DNA from: Sciurus carolinensis | Taxonomy: Eukaryota > Chordata > Mammalia > Rodentia > Sciuridae | Length of the DNA stretch: 64,000 nt | Reading direction: 5' to 3' | Assembly: GCF_902686445.1 (NCBI RefSeq) | Contig: NC_062226.1 | Location: 16,898,001-16,962,000 of the forward strand | Shown: positions 46,840 through 57,713 of the stretch, in pieces | Layout: each line of letters begins with the position of its first letter | How positions within the stretch are numbered: position 1 is the first letter of the stretch | Program-made: the position numbers and the translations under genes | The notes under the pieces: generated by a model | What the model was told of the DNA's origin: nothing | The model's database searches: none | Seen by the model: the letters and a program-made list of their open reading frames with translations, nothing else

Positions 46840-48615
46840 TGCTAGTGCTTTCTCACCATACGGTGGCCGTTCCTATCACCTGTTTTCACCTGCTTTCTGA
46901 GTCCATTTTTGCCTCTACCACAAGTCCCTTCTCACATGCCAGCCACAGTACACCAGTTAAGGTGTACCTTGGTCCTATGATTTTCAGTTGTCGTTTGAAC
47001 CAATATGCACTCATCTTACATGAATGCATGGAAATGCACAATGACCTTAACAACAGAAAGTTAAAGACAAAACTTACTTCAAAAGAAGAAAAAAGCTAAG
47101 ATTAAAAAAGAAAGAAAGAAATCCTGACATCCCAGAAACAAAGAGAAAAGAATGATGAATATTGTGTGGCTGACCAAAGAAAACTGAGAGCATTTGACTC
47201 CCACTTTTGTCCTTTGGGATTAAGAACTTGATTTCAATATTTTGGCAGCCATGAAAAATAGAGCTTTGGTTCTACACGAGGCAAACAACAACAAAAACTG
47301 GTGATCAAGATCTCCAAATAAAACCGAGACTCTGAAGAGGGCGACTCCCCTCGTGAGAAGACTAAAAGAAACGCCAGCCATTGCCTATAAAACTGTCAAA
47401 AAGTTTATCTCTGATCAGAGATTCAGAGAGCCAAAAGGAAAATCAAAGTCCCATGGCAGTTGGGTGGTAGTCAGGCCTGTCCTGTAAGCCTCGGTTAACA
47501 GAGGTGAGTCTGAATTTGCATCATTTCATAGTGCAGGAGGGCCAAGCTAAGAGAGAAGAGAAGGGACTGCGCCTTCTCCTGAAAAGAATCCCATGGTGCT
47601 GTCAGTCGCTGTCTCGCTAAATGGCTCCTCTCTGCAGTCTATTGACAGCTGCATTTATTTTGGGGGACCCTTTGCACAACACATAGCATAAGCAGCGGAT
47701 CAGACAAAGCTGAGGAGAGTCGTATTAAACTGAAGACAAATCCTGAGGGCATTGTTCAAAATGTAGCAGGGGAGAACAAGGAGGAGAAAAGAGATTATGA
47801 TACGTTTAAGTCAAAATAAGAATGTTCCAGTTAATTTCTAGAAGAAAGCAGCAGAAAAGCAGTGAAACGATGAAGAAGCAATGTTTGAAAAGAGAATTTC
47901 TGACATTGAATAGAACTGAAAAACAAAACATGAATCTTCTTATTAAAGAAATATGGCATTTCAAGTATTAGAAATAAAAATGGGATGTTTCTGTAGATTT
48001 TATTTTTCCTGCATAAAATGGTCAATGACCCTTATCATTTTGGGTCTCTGATTTGGAGTTGAAAGGATACATATGTCTGGTCTTTTCATAAACTAAATAC
48101 ATCAGATTTATAAAATCCTACACCTGTACCTGCACTGGATCCACAGAGTCGTGAACCATCAGTACCACTGGACACAAGTTTCCCCACTTTTCCTTCTGAG
48201 AGACAATGCTGAGGTGCCTTCTAGACAGCTTCGGGTGGATTCTTACAGGAGACATATAGCCAGGATGGAAAAGCAGACTCCTTCATTGGAGAGACTAGCA
48301 GGCACCCTAAAAAGACAATCAGGACCCACTAATTTATAATTGTCTCCAAGTGGGAAATCATGCCAAGTGGGATTATGAGAGTTTGAATCTGGAATGTGGA
48401 ACACAGGTGGCTAAGGAGAATTCCTTAGCAGGTGAGGCTTTTCTGTGAATTGGACTTAAAATTCTGTATATGCTCTCTCTAGGCGAGTGTGCCATATTCC
48501 TTTGAAAACAATGTTTATTCTGCTGTTATGAATTGTGTCAAACTGACAATATTGTCTAAATGTTCTGTAGCTCACTTGCATGTTACAATTTCAAACTATA
48601 ATTGCTGTTCATTTC
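46840..48615. other. Non-coding stretch
   Basis: No gene or confident element. A-rich segment at about 47,080-47,125. Confidence 0.35.
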
Positions 48616-48619
48616 TCCC

Positions 48620-48889
48620 AATACATCCATACATGCACTTTGAAACTCCTTTGTTAAGGAGACATTAGGTTTTTGTGCCCTCTTGATGAATCGACTCCCA
48701 TGATTTGAAATGTCCCTTTTTATTTTTTCTCTTGAAAATCCACTGAGTTTAATGGTAATATAACAGTACCAGTTTTCCTTGGTTTAAAATTTGCATAGCA
48801 AATCTATTTTCCATACATTTACTTAGAACTTCTCTGTATCTTAATAAAGTGTGTTGCTTGTAAACAGCATATATTCAGGACAATTTTTT
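48620..48889 (-). mobile_element. Ancient L1M ORF2 endonuclease fragment (left half)
   Basis: 'accagttttccttggtttaa', 'aatttgcatagcaaatctat' and 'cttgtaaacagcatatattc' are reversed words of the L1 endonuclease region. It continues at 57041 ('aatctggtcttagaatcttc') after the intervening full-length L1, so this is the oldest layer of the L1 stack. Confidence 0.65.
48877..48889. repeat. Target-site duplication of old full-length L1, left copy
   Basis: 'aggacaatttttt' is found again at 57028-57040. Confidence 0.8.
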
Positions 48890-49161
48890 AAATTTGTTCT
48901 TTTTACATATACATGACAGTAGAGTGTATTTTGACATATCATACATACATGTAGTATAACTTATTCTAGGTCAGATCCCATTCTTGGGGTTGTACATGAT
49001 GTAGAGTTACCCTGGTTGTGTATTCTTAAACTAGGAAGGAAAGTTTTGTCCGATTCATTCTTCTGTCCTTCCCATTTGCCTCTCATCTCCCTTCCCTTCA
49101 TTCCCCTTTGCCTAATACAATGAACTTCTATTCTTTCCTCCATACCCTTCCTTATTGTGGG

Positions 49162-52044
49162 CTAGCATCCACATATCAGAGAGAACATTTGGACTTTGGA
49201 TTTGGGGGATTGGCTTATTTCACTAAGCATGATATTCTCCAGTTCCATCCATTTATCAGCAAATGCCACAATTTCATTCTTCTTTATGACTGAGTAATAT
49301 TTCACCGTACATATATACCATGTTTTCTTTATCCATTCATCTGTTGGAAGGCACCTAGGTTTGGTTAACCATAGCTTGGTTATTGTGAATTGTGCTGCTA
49401 TAAACATTGATGTGGCTGTATCACTATATTATGCTGATTTTAAATCCTTTGAGTATAAACCGAGGAGTGGGATAATGGGGTCAAATGGTGGTTCCATTGA
49501 AGTTTTCTGAGGAATGTCCATACTGCTTTCCAGAGTGATTACACCAATTTGCAGTCTCACCAGCAATGTTTGAGTGAACCTTTTTCTCCACATCCTTGCC
49601 AACATTTATTGTTATTTGTATTCTTGATAATTGTCATTCTGACTGGAGTGAGATGAAATCTCAGTGTAGTTTTAATTTGCATTTCTTTAATTGCTAGAGA
49701 TGCTGAACAAGTTTTCATGGTTTTTTACTATTCATATTTATTCTTCTGTGAAGTGTTTGTTCAGTTCCTTTGTCCATTTATTCATTGGATTATTTTTTGT
49801 TGGTGTTAAGTTTTTTGAATTCTTTATATATCCTAGAGATTAATGCTCTATCTGATGTGCAGGTAGCAAAGGTTTTCTTCCATTGTGTAGACTTTCTGTT
49901 CAGGTCTTTTTTTATTATTTCCTATGCTTTGAAGAAGCTTTATAGTTTGAGACCATTCCATTTACTGATTCTTGATTTTATTTCTTGTGCTTTAGGAGTT
50001 TTATAGAGGAAGTTGTTTCCTAAGCCAACATGATGGAAAATTGGGCCTACTTTTACTTCTAATAGGAGCAGGGTCTCTTGTCTAATGCCTAGGTCCTTGA
50101 TTGACTTTGAGTTGAGTTTTGTGCAGGGTGAGAGATAGGAATTTAATTTTCTTTCTTTCTTTCTTTGTCTTTTTTTTTTTTTTTTTTTTTTACTACCTAT
50201 GAATTTCCAGTTTTCCCAGCACCATTTGTTAAAGGGGCTATCTTTTCTCCAATTTGTGTTTTTGGCACCTTTGTCTAGTATGAGGTAACTGTATTTATGT
50301 GGGTTCATCTCTGAGTTTTCTATTCTGCACCTTTGGTCTTCACGTCTGCTTTGATGCCAATACCATGCTGTTTTTGTTACTATATCTCTGTAATATAATT
50401 TAAGGTCTGGTATTGTGATGCTTCCTGCTTCACTTTTATCACTAAGGATTGCTTTGGCTATTCTGGGTCTTTTATTTTTCCAAATGAATTTCGTGACTGT
50501 TCTTGGTATTTCTATGAAGAAAGTCATCAGAACCTTAATAGGAATTGCATTGAATCTGTATAGCACCTTTGGTAGTATGGCCATTTTGACAATATTAACT
50601 CTGCCTATCTGAGTACATGGGAGATCTTTCCATTTTCTGGGGTCTCCCTCATTTTCCTTCATCAGTGTTCTGTGGTTTTCATTGTAGAGGCCTTTCACCT
50701 CTTTTGTTACAAAAGAGTAACAAAGTATTTTAATTTTTTTTTGATTACAAAGTATTTTAATTTTTTCAGTATTGTGAAAGGGATAGTTTTTCTGATTTTC
50801 TTTTCGCTGATGCATCATTGGTATATAGGAACACGATTGATTTATAGGTGTAACTTTTATACCCTGCTACTTTGCTGAATTCATTAATTAGATATAGAAG
50901 TTTTCTGGTGGAGTTTTTTGGGCCTAATAAATATTGAATCATGTCATTGGCAAATAAGTGTAATTTGGTTTCTTTTCCTATTTGTATCCCTTTAATTTTT
51001 TTCTTTTGTCTAATTGCCATGGCTAGGGTTTCAAGGTCTATGTTGAATAGAAATGGTAAATGAAGGCATACCTGTCTTTTTCCAGTTTTTAAAGGGAATG
51101 CTTTCAATTTATCTCCATTTAGAATGGTGTTGTCCTTAAGTTTAGCATACATAGCTTTTACAATGTTGAGCCATGCTCCTACCATCCCTAGTTCTTTGAG
51201 CATGAATGGATGTTGAATTTTGCAAAATGCTTTTTCTGCATCTGTTGAGACAATCGTGTGATTCTTATCTTTAAGTCCATTGATGTGATGAATTAAGTTT
51301 ATTGATTTCTATATGCTGAACCAAACTTGCATCCTTGGACTGAACCCCACTTGATCATGGTGCACTATCTTTTACTCTGTTTTTGGATGTGACTTACCAG
51401 TATTTTATTGAGAATTCTTGCATCTATGTTCATCAGGGATATTGGTCTGAAGTTTTCTTTCCTTGATGTGTCTTTGCCTGGTTTTGGTATCGGGGTGATA
51501 CTAGTTTCATAGAATGAGTTTGGAAGTATTCCCTCCCTTTCTATTTAATGGAATAATTTGAGGAGTATTGATGTAAGATTTTTTTTTTTTGAAGGTCTGG
51601 TAAAACACTCTTGAGTATTCATTTGGTCCTGGGTTTTTCTTTGCTGGTGGGCTTTCAATGGAGTCTTTGATTTTGTTGCTTGAAATTAATGTGTTTAAAT
51701 TTTCTAAGTCCTCTTGATTCAGTTTGGATAGATTGTATGTCTCCAGAAATTTGTTAATGTCTTCATGATTTTTCTGTTTTATTGGAGTAGAGGTTTTCAA
51801 AGTAGTTTCTGATTATCGTCTATATTTCAATGGTGTCCGTGGTGATATTTCCTTTTTCATCACAAATTTTAGTAGTTTGAGTTTTCTCTCTTTCTCTTTG
51901 TTGGCATGGTTAAGGTTTTATCAATTTTATTTATTTTTTTCAAAGAACCACTGTTTTTTTTAAGAATCAACTTTTTGTTTCATCAGTTTTTTAATCATAT
52001 TTTTGGTTCACGTTTCATTAATTTTATTTTTTGTTTGTTCTAGT
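49162..52044 (-). pseudogene. Old L1 ORF2, RT and C-terminal part
   Basis: Surviving frames: 49162-49407 (C-terminus '[13 protein letters not shown]' to 'SLICGC'), 49940-50818 (292 codons, with 'RKWKDLPCTQIGRVNIVKMA' and 'TKTAWYWHQSRREDQR'), 50766-51203 (RT palm, with '[15 protein letters not shown]', where the active-site F-A-D-D reads F-A-N-D) and 51507-51800 (start of RT, 'NPGPNEYSRVFYQTFKKKKS'). Stops and frameshifts separate them. The first Asp of the active-site pair is changed to Asn, so polymerase function was lost here independently of the frameshifts. Confidence 0.85.
50168..50190. repeat. Poly(T) expansion inside old L1 ORF2
   Basis: A run of about 21 T preceded by (cttt)n, absent from the matching position of the young L1 (about 58,705). 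It is an expanded simple repeat within the dead ORF. Confidence 0.8.
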
Positions 52045-52412
52045 TAGTTATACCTGACAGTAGAATTCACTTTGATACATCATATATAGATGGAGTATAA
52101 TTTCTCATTGTACATGATGTGGCATCCCACTGGTCATATAGTTATATGTGTATATAGGGTAATAAAGTCTGTTCTATCTACTATCCTTCCTATCCCCATA
52201 TCCCCTCATCTCCCATCACTCCCTTCTGCCTAATTTAAAGTAAATCTATTCTTCCATAGTCCACTCCCATTTTTGTGAATTAGCACCCACCAATCAGAGA
52301 AAACATTTGGCCTTGGTTTTTTTGTGATTGGCTTATTTCACTTAGCCAATCCACCCATTTGCTAGAAATCTCCATATTTTCATCCTTCTTTAAGATTGAG
52401 TAATATTCCATC

Positions 52413-52444
<32 letters not shown>

Positions 52445-52487
52445 GTATATATATCACATTTTCTTTACCTATTCATCTGTTGAAGAA
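52045..52487 (-). mobile_element. L1 3' fragment nested inside old L1 ORF2
   Basis: 'tagttatacctgacagtaga' to 'tatcccctcatctcccatca' is an L1 3'UTR in reverse, then the ORF2 C-terminal end up to 'ttcatctgttgaa'. ORF2 of the host L1 stops at 'tttcattaatttt' and resumes at 'gctctgattttaattatttc', which are adjacent in the young L1 (about 60,500). The insertion therefore replaced nothing large. The duplication is unclear. Confidence 0.85.
52415..52454. repeat. (TA)n-rich microsatellite
   Basis: Imperfect TA/TATG run within the nested L1 fragment. A similar TA expansion occurs at the same ORF2 position of another L1 at 63,449, showing that this spot ('attccatcatatatat') tends to expand. Confidence 0.85.
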
Positions 52488-53560
52488 GCTCTGATTTTAA
52501 TTATTTCCTGTCTTCTATTGCTATTTATGTTTATTTGCTCTTCTTTTACTAGGGATTTGAGGTGTAAATTTAGGTTACTTGTTTGTTGATTTTCTATTCT
52601 TTTCATTAAAGAGCTCACGTACAATGAAGTTTCCTCTAAGAACTGCCTTCAGGGTATCCCAGAAATTTTGATGTTTTATCAAAATATCAACGTCACTTAT
52701 CTCTCAGCATTTTTTAAAATTTCATCCCTGATATCATTTGCTATCCATTGGTCATTCAATAGTGTATTGCTTAGTCTCCAAGTGTTAGAAGAGCTTCTAT
52801 TTTCATTTATTTTTGATTTCTAGTTTCATTCCATTATGATATGATAAAATGCAAGGTATTATCTCTATTTTTTGTATTTGCTAAGAGTTGCTTTGTGGCC
52901 TATGATTTGGTTTGTTATTGAGAAGGATTCCTGTGCTGCTGAGAAGAAAGTTTATTCAGTTGTTGATGACTTAAATATTCTACATGTCTGTTAAGTCTAA
53001 AAAATTAATTGTATTTTTAGTTATATAACTTCTTTATTTATTTTTTGGAAGATCTATTGATTGGTGACAGAGGAGAGAGGCATATTGAGTCACTCATTAT
53101 TATTGTGTTGTGGTATATTTGATTTTTGAGATTGTGAAGTGTTTGTTTGATGTGTATACATGCTCTATTGTTTGGGCATAAAAATTTAAGATTGTTATGA
53201 CTTGTTAATTTTTGTTTCCTTAAATGAAATGAAATGTATGAAATGTTCTTCTTTTTCCCTTCTGATTAATATTAACTTGAAGTCCACTTTATCAGAAACC
53301 CCTGCTTGTTTATGAGATCCTGTGAATGATAAGATTTTTCCCAACCTTTTTCCTTCAATCTGTAGATGTCTTTGCCTGAATTGAGTCTCTTGGAGACAGC
53401 ATATGGATGTGTCTGTTTTTAATCCAGTCTTCCAGTCTATGTCTTTTGATTGATAAGTTTAGGCCATTTACATTCAATGTTATTGAGAAATGATTTTTAT
53501 TCCCTGTCATTTTTAATTATTTCTGATTTTTAATTTGAATTAGTTTTTCCTTTGATTGAC
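52488..53560 (-). pseudogene. Old L1 ORF2, endonuclease and linker part
   Basis: Colinear with the young endonuclease ORF: 'tcctctaagaactgccttca', 'attcaatagtgtattgctta', 'gagacagcatatggatgtgt' and 'ggccatttacattcaatgtt'. No long frame survives. At 52,770 it keeps the base missing in the young copy, which locates the latter's frameshift. Confidence 0.8.
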
Positions 53561-53572
53561 TATTCTTCTAGT

Positions 53573-54508
53573 GTAATTCCTCACTTTGCTGGTTTTCAAT
53601 TTTATTTTTCATTTCTTCTTCATGAAATATTTTGTTGAGCATGCTTTGTAGTTCAGGTTTTCTAGTAGTGAATTCTTATAACTTTTATCATATAAGTTTT
53701 TTAAATTTTATCATCAATTCTGAAGCTTAATTTTGCAGAGTATAATATTCTTGGTTGACATCCATTTTCTTTCAGAGTTTGGTATATATTATTGCAAGAC
53801 CTAGCTTTAAGGGTCTGGGTTGAGAAATCACCTGAGATATGAATTAGTTTCCCTCTAAATGTAACCTGTAATTTTTCTCTGACAGTCTTTAAAATTCTAT
53901 TCTTATTCTATATTTTAGGCATTTTCATAATAATGTGCCTCAGTGTGGATCTGTTGTAATTTTGTATATTTTGGGTCCTTTATGCCTCTTGTATTTGAGT
54001 TTTTCATTTCATTCTTATGCTGAGAAATTTTTAAATATCATTTCATTGAAAAGATTATGCATTCAAGTCTTCATCTATCCCAATAAAACTTAAGTTTAGT
54101 CTTTTCATGTTATCCCATATTTCTTGGAAGTTCTGTTCATGGTGTCTTAACATCTTTTCTCCCTGGTCAACTTTGATTTCAAGATTATATATTTTGTCTT
54201 TGTTGTTTGAAACTATCTTCCACGTGGTCTGGTCTGCTGTTGATTCTTTCCAGTGCAATTTTGATTTGGTTTATTGATTCCTTCATTTTGAGAATTTTTG
54301 CTTTTTTGGGTTTTTTTGTTCTAAATATCTCTTTATTGAAGTGACCCTTTGCTTCCTGTATTTTCTTCTTTACATTGTCCCATCAGATTTTTTAACTATA
54401 AACATAAATAAACTCCTTCTCTGACATTTCTTCCACAGAGGTGTCAATGAACTCTGTTATTAAAGAATTTTTGTTTGTTTGGAGCAATTTGTTCCCTTGC
54501 CTTTTCAT
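53573..54508 (-). pseudogene. Old L1 ORF1 remnant
   Basis: The only sizeable frame (54055-54258) reads 'KVDQGEKMLRHHEQNFQEIW' then 'DNMKRLNLSFIGIDE', matching the end of the coiled coil and start of the RRM of ORF1p in the young L1. The start codon lies at 54506-54508, by alignment to the young ORF1 start. Confidence 0.75.
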
Positions 54509-54765
54509 ATTGTTTGTGTGGCCATCACCTAATAGTTGATTTTGAGGGAGTGGAGTTTCTACCCTATGGACTTATGATGTCCCTGAAAATGTCCATTACC
54601 TCACAGTTTAGGAGGAGAGAGATAATAAGAACTGATGCAAACAATTTACAGCATAAAACTGAATAGCTATTGCTCTAAAATCTACAATGTTGATTGTCAT
54701 GATTATCAGAAATTATATGGCCATTTATTGCCCACAGTGAAAACAGTAAGTTTACAAAAGAGTTT

Positions 54766-55252
54766 ACAATTTCAAGTGGTGAACAGAGATGTGACATAGG
54801 ATAGGATAATTATAAGGAAGAAGGAGGGGAAATAGAAGTAAACAATTAGAGGAAGAGTGAAGAGAGAACAATAGGATTGGCTGTTAATGGAGGAAAAGAG
54901 AGAAGGAGAGTTGAGGGAATTTGTATGTGAGAGAAAAAAATGTATAAAATGAAAATTTTAAATAGAAATAAAAGATTACAAGAACAAAATTGATATATAA
55001 TAACCAAACATCTGAGTCCTCAAAAACTGGTCCATGAAAAATAACTGTCCTCAAAAAATGCTAGAAATGAGAAAAGATAAATATATTTGAATACATATAA
55101 GCATAGAGTTAGAGTTATTTAAGAGGGAAGAAAAAGAAATGGGGTGGTAGAAAAGGGTTTGTAGATTCAAAAGGTGAATGGGGCAAATGCAGAGGAGACA
55201 TAAGGTGGGTTTATGAAGGGCGAAGAGCAACAAATAGAAGTAAAAGAATTAC

Positions 55253-55299
<47 letters not shown>

Positions 55300-55500
55300 A
55301 CTAGAGTTTGGCTGTTAGCAAGAAAAAAAAAAAGAAATAGAAACAAAGGAAAACAGAGTTGTAGAAGAGACAATAAAAAAGTCATCCAAAATATAATAAT
55401 CAAAAACCAGAAACCTCAAAAAACATACCACAATAAAAAGCTATCTTCAAGAATGCTAAAAATGAAAAAGCAGAACCAAATATATATGTCTGCAAATTTA
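54766..55500 (-). repeat. Diverged tandem duplication in L1 5'UTR
   Basis: Unit A (54,766-55,110) and unit B (55,163-55,500) share ordered blocks: 'gtgaac..gacatagg' against 'gtgaat..gacataagg', 'aatagaagtaaa', 'ttggctgtta' and 'aatgctagaaatga' against 'aatgctaaaaatga'. Unit B carries a (GA)n expansion. Confidence 0.65.
55256..55293. repeat. (GA)n microsatellite
   Basis: About 18 GA units inside unit B of the L1 5'UTR duplication. Confidence 0.95.
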
Positions 55501-55862
55501 TAAATGTTCATCTTGTATCAATCAGTACACATTAAAGAAAAACAACAACAAAAATAAAAACAAAATAACAGAATAGTCAATGAGATTATTTGTCTGCTGA
55601 CTGTGCCAAAATGCCTTTCTAGTGGGATGATGTGAGGAGCTGTGGAAGATTCTTTCAGCTTCACTGCCAGGGTCTCATTGCTGCTAGTTTCAATGAGATG
55701 AATTTCTGAAAGTGGAGTTCCCAGGCCTGGGGATTTGCTCTGGTATCTCCCCAGGTGTTTCATTGTCATTAATGAATCAATGTACTTCTAGGACTGGACT
55801 CACTCTCTCCCCAGAACACCTCTTTGGGAAGGGGGAGTCAGCCTTTCACTGTTGTTCAGGAT

Positions 55863-56292
55863 TGTTATGGTTTGGTTGTGAGGTGTCCCCCAAAAGCTCA
55901 TGTGTGGGACAGTGTAAGAAGGTTCAGAGAAGAAATGATTGGGTTATAAGAGTCTTAACCCAATTAGCAAATTAATCCCCTGATAGGGATTAATTGAGTG
56001 GTTTGTAAAGGTAGGGTGTGGATGGAGGAGATGGGCATTGGAGGTGTGGCTTTGAGCTATGTATATGGTGAGTGGACTCTCTCTCTCTCTGCTTTCTGAT
56101 CATCATGTGAACTGCCTTCCTCCACTAAGATCTTCTACCATCACTATCTGTCCCACCTTGAACTCCAAGATATAGAGCCAGCTGTCCAAAGACTGAGACC
56201 TCTGAAACCAAGAACTCCCAAATAAACTTTTCCTCCTCTACTATTGTTCTGGTTGGTTCTGTTAGTCACAACAGTGGAAAAGCTGACAGACA
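55863..56292 (+). repeat. MaLR-type solo LTR in the old L1 5'UTR
   Basis: Starts 'tgttatggtttggttgtgag', then 'gtcccccaaaagctcatgtg', 'caattagcaaattaatcccc', 'gaactgccttcctccactaa' and 'cccaaataaacttttcctcc' (polyadenylation signal), and ends near 'aaaagctgacagaca'. The TG...CA ends and internal order fit an ERVL-MaLR LTR. L1 5'UTR sequence continues on both sides. The target duplication could not be resolved. Confidence 0.8.
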
Positions 56293-57009
56293 GGGGTACT
56301 GCCTTTTTTAGGCCTCTCAAGAACTGTTTCTGAGCACTGAGCTCAGTCATTCTGAGGGGTTTAGTTTCTCCCTGCAGCTGGTGCTGCATACTGCTGGGTT
56401 CAATGGATGGAAGAGGTGGGGCAGGATTTCTCCCACCTCTCTGATCTGTATTACCCCCAGTCAAAATGGTGTCCATGGCAGAGATTCTCCTGCTTTGCTA
56501 TGCTCAGTTCAGATTTAGTGGTTGGTGTCTTCCAGATTCATGTATTGGTTTCATCTCCAAACTCACAGATTCAAGTTCCCGGTCTGAGGTCATGCCTCAG
56601 TCTCAAGGAGGCATTAAAATGTCTCCAACTTGTCCTCCACACACCATGGGCAGACTATGACTTTCTTGCACCAGTTTAATGGACTCAATAACCTCTGGAT
56701 TGGCCCAGGGCAGGCTGCCCCTCTGATCCTGGTTTCCCCACACCAAGACTTTCCTAGCACTTTTAGATCTTTTTTGACCTTGTGTAGTAATTTTCTGCAC
56801 TGCCACCCAGAACTCACTGCCAATTCTATACCTTAGCCTTCTCTGATGTACCCAAAATTCCTCAATCTTCAAGGCTCTCTGTTCAATGTTGAGTATTGGT
56901 GGAGTGTTATTTTTTGTTTGTTTGTTTGTTTTTAAACTTACCTCACAGAGAAGTAGTTTTCTCACTGAGACCCCAGTCACAGAGCTGTGAGAAAAGCTAC
57001 TTCCCATTA

Positions 57010-57022
57010 ATCTGCCATCTTG
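57010..57022 (-). promoter_or_regulatory. YY1-type site at the old L1 5' end
   Basis: Sense strand 'acaagatggcag' lies within about 15 bases of the element's 5' boundary, set by the target-site duplication at 57028. YY1 sites at this place direct accurate start-site use in other mammalian L1s; function here is inferred. Confidence 0.6.
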
Positions 57023-57027
57023 TCTCT

Positions 57028-57040
57028 AGGACAATTTTTT
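57028..57040. repeat. Target-site duplication of old full-length L1, right copy
   Basis: Exact match of 13 bases to 48877-48889. Confidence 0.8.
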
Positions 57041-57089
57041 TTAATCTGGTCTTAGAATCTTCCATTTTATTCAGTTTGTTCTTCATTTA
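57041..57089 (-). mobile_element. Ancient L1M ORF2 endonuclease fragment (right half)
   Basis: 'aatctggtcttagaatcttc' and 'ttcagtttgttcttcattta' continue the reversed endonuclease sequence from 48,889. It is cut off at about 57,090 by the 3' end of another L1. Confidence 0.55.
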
Positions 57090-57485
57090 CATTTTCAAAT
57101 TTGTTCTGATTAATTGTACATGACAGTACAATGCATCTATATATTTTGATAGATCACGTATAAATGAAATGTAATCTCACATTTTTCTGATTATACATAT
57201 TATAAGATCAGATCCGTCATGCAATCATATATGTACATGAGGTAATAATGTCTGTTTCACTCTACTATCATTCCTACCCCCATACTCCTTCACCTTCCTT
57301 CACTCCCCTCTACCTAACATAAATTAACTCTATTCTTCTTTATTCTCCCCTTATTGTGAATTAGCTTCCACATATCACAGAAAACATTTGGCCTTTGGTT
57401 TTTTGGGTCTGGTTTATTTCACTTAGCCTGATATTCTCTAACTCAAGCTATTTGACAGCAAATGCTATAATTTCATTCTTCTTTA
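57090..57485 (-). mobile_element. L1 3' end (left part of a copy split by the young L1)
   Basis: Reversed 3'UTR ('tgattaattgtacatgacag', 'tcactctactatcattccta') followed by the ORF2 C-terminus ('gaaaacatttggcctttggt', 'aatgctataatttcattctt'). The ORF2 sequence breaks at the target-site duplication and resumes at 63,415. Confidence 0.85.
57473..57485. repeat. Target-site duplication of young L1, left copy
   Basis: 'tcattcttcttta', identical to 63415-63427. Confidence 0.95.
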
Positions 57486-57545
57486 TTTATTTTTTTTTAA
57501 ATCTGAGTTCAAGTTTTATTTTATTTTTTTTTATTTTTTTTTTAC
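57486..57545 (-). other. Two-part A tail of the young L1
   Basis: In sense orientation the 3'UTR ends '..ccctatgtaaacgt', then an A-rich run, then a short unique segment 'cttgaactcagattt', then a second A-rich run up to the duplication. Two A-runs around a unique segment suggest use of a downstream polyadenylation site with a very short 3' transduction, or a rearranged tail. Confidence 0.6.
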
Positions 57546-57713
57546 GTTTACATAGGGTAATGATGTTTCTTTTTTTTTCCCTTCCCCCCCACCCCTCCCA
57601 CCGTTTTCCCTTTATACAGTCCTTCTTTCCTTCATTCTTACCGCTCTCCTTAGCCTAACTCTAAACCTAACCCTAAACCTAATGCTAACCCCTCCCACCC
57701 CCATTATATGTCC
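57546..57713 (-). other. Young L1 3'UTR with G-rich, telomere-like tract
   Basis: Sense strand after the ORF2 stop: 'gggggtgggaggggttagca', then degenerate TTAGGG-like units (57,650-57,690 on the plus strand as 'ctaaacctaaccctaaacct'), then 'gtgggaggggtgggggggaa'. Compared with the L1 at 39.4 kb, about 95 bases of the usual terminal 3'UTR are absent. Confidence 0.75.

Larger units (their letters stand above)
48890..57027 (-). mobile_element. Old full-length L1, decayed, with nested insertions
   Basis: Reading the minus strand: the 5' end at 57027 begins within a few bases of 'acaagatggcagattaatgg', then comes a long 5'UTR (to about 54509), ORF1 (54508 to about 53573), ORF2 (about 53,560 to 49,160) and a 3'UTR to about 48,890. 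A 13-bp duplication brackets the whole unit, so it arrived as one full-length copy. Net length without its two insertions is about 7.3 kb. All ORFs are broken. It is nested in an ancient L1M fragment. Confidence 0.85.
54509..57027 (-). promoter_or_regulatory. Old L1 5'UTR / promoter region
   Basis: Long leader between ORF1 and the element's 5' end. The inner part (54,766-55,500) is A-rich and holds two similar units offset by about 397 bp (54,766-55,110 and 55,163-55,500). The outer part (about 55,560-57,027) is of normal composition and is interrupted by a MaLR LTR. At the very 5' end the sense strand reads 'acaagatggcag', a YY1-type site as found near the start of other mammalian L1s; this places the promoter start at about 57,027. 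Confidence 0.65.

Noticed and set aside
55256..55293. Functional GA-rich regulatory element
   Set aside because: It is a simple microsatellite inside a dead L1 leader; nothing suggests use.
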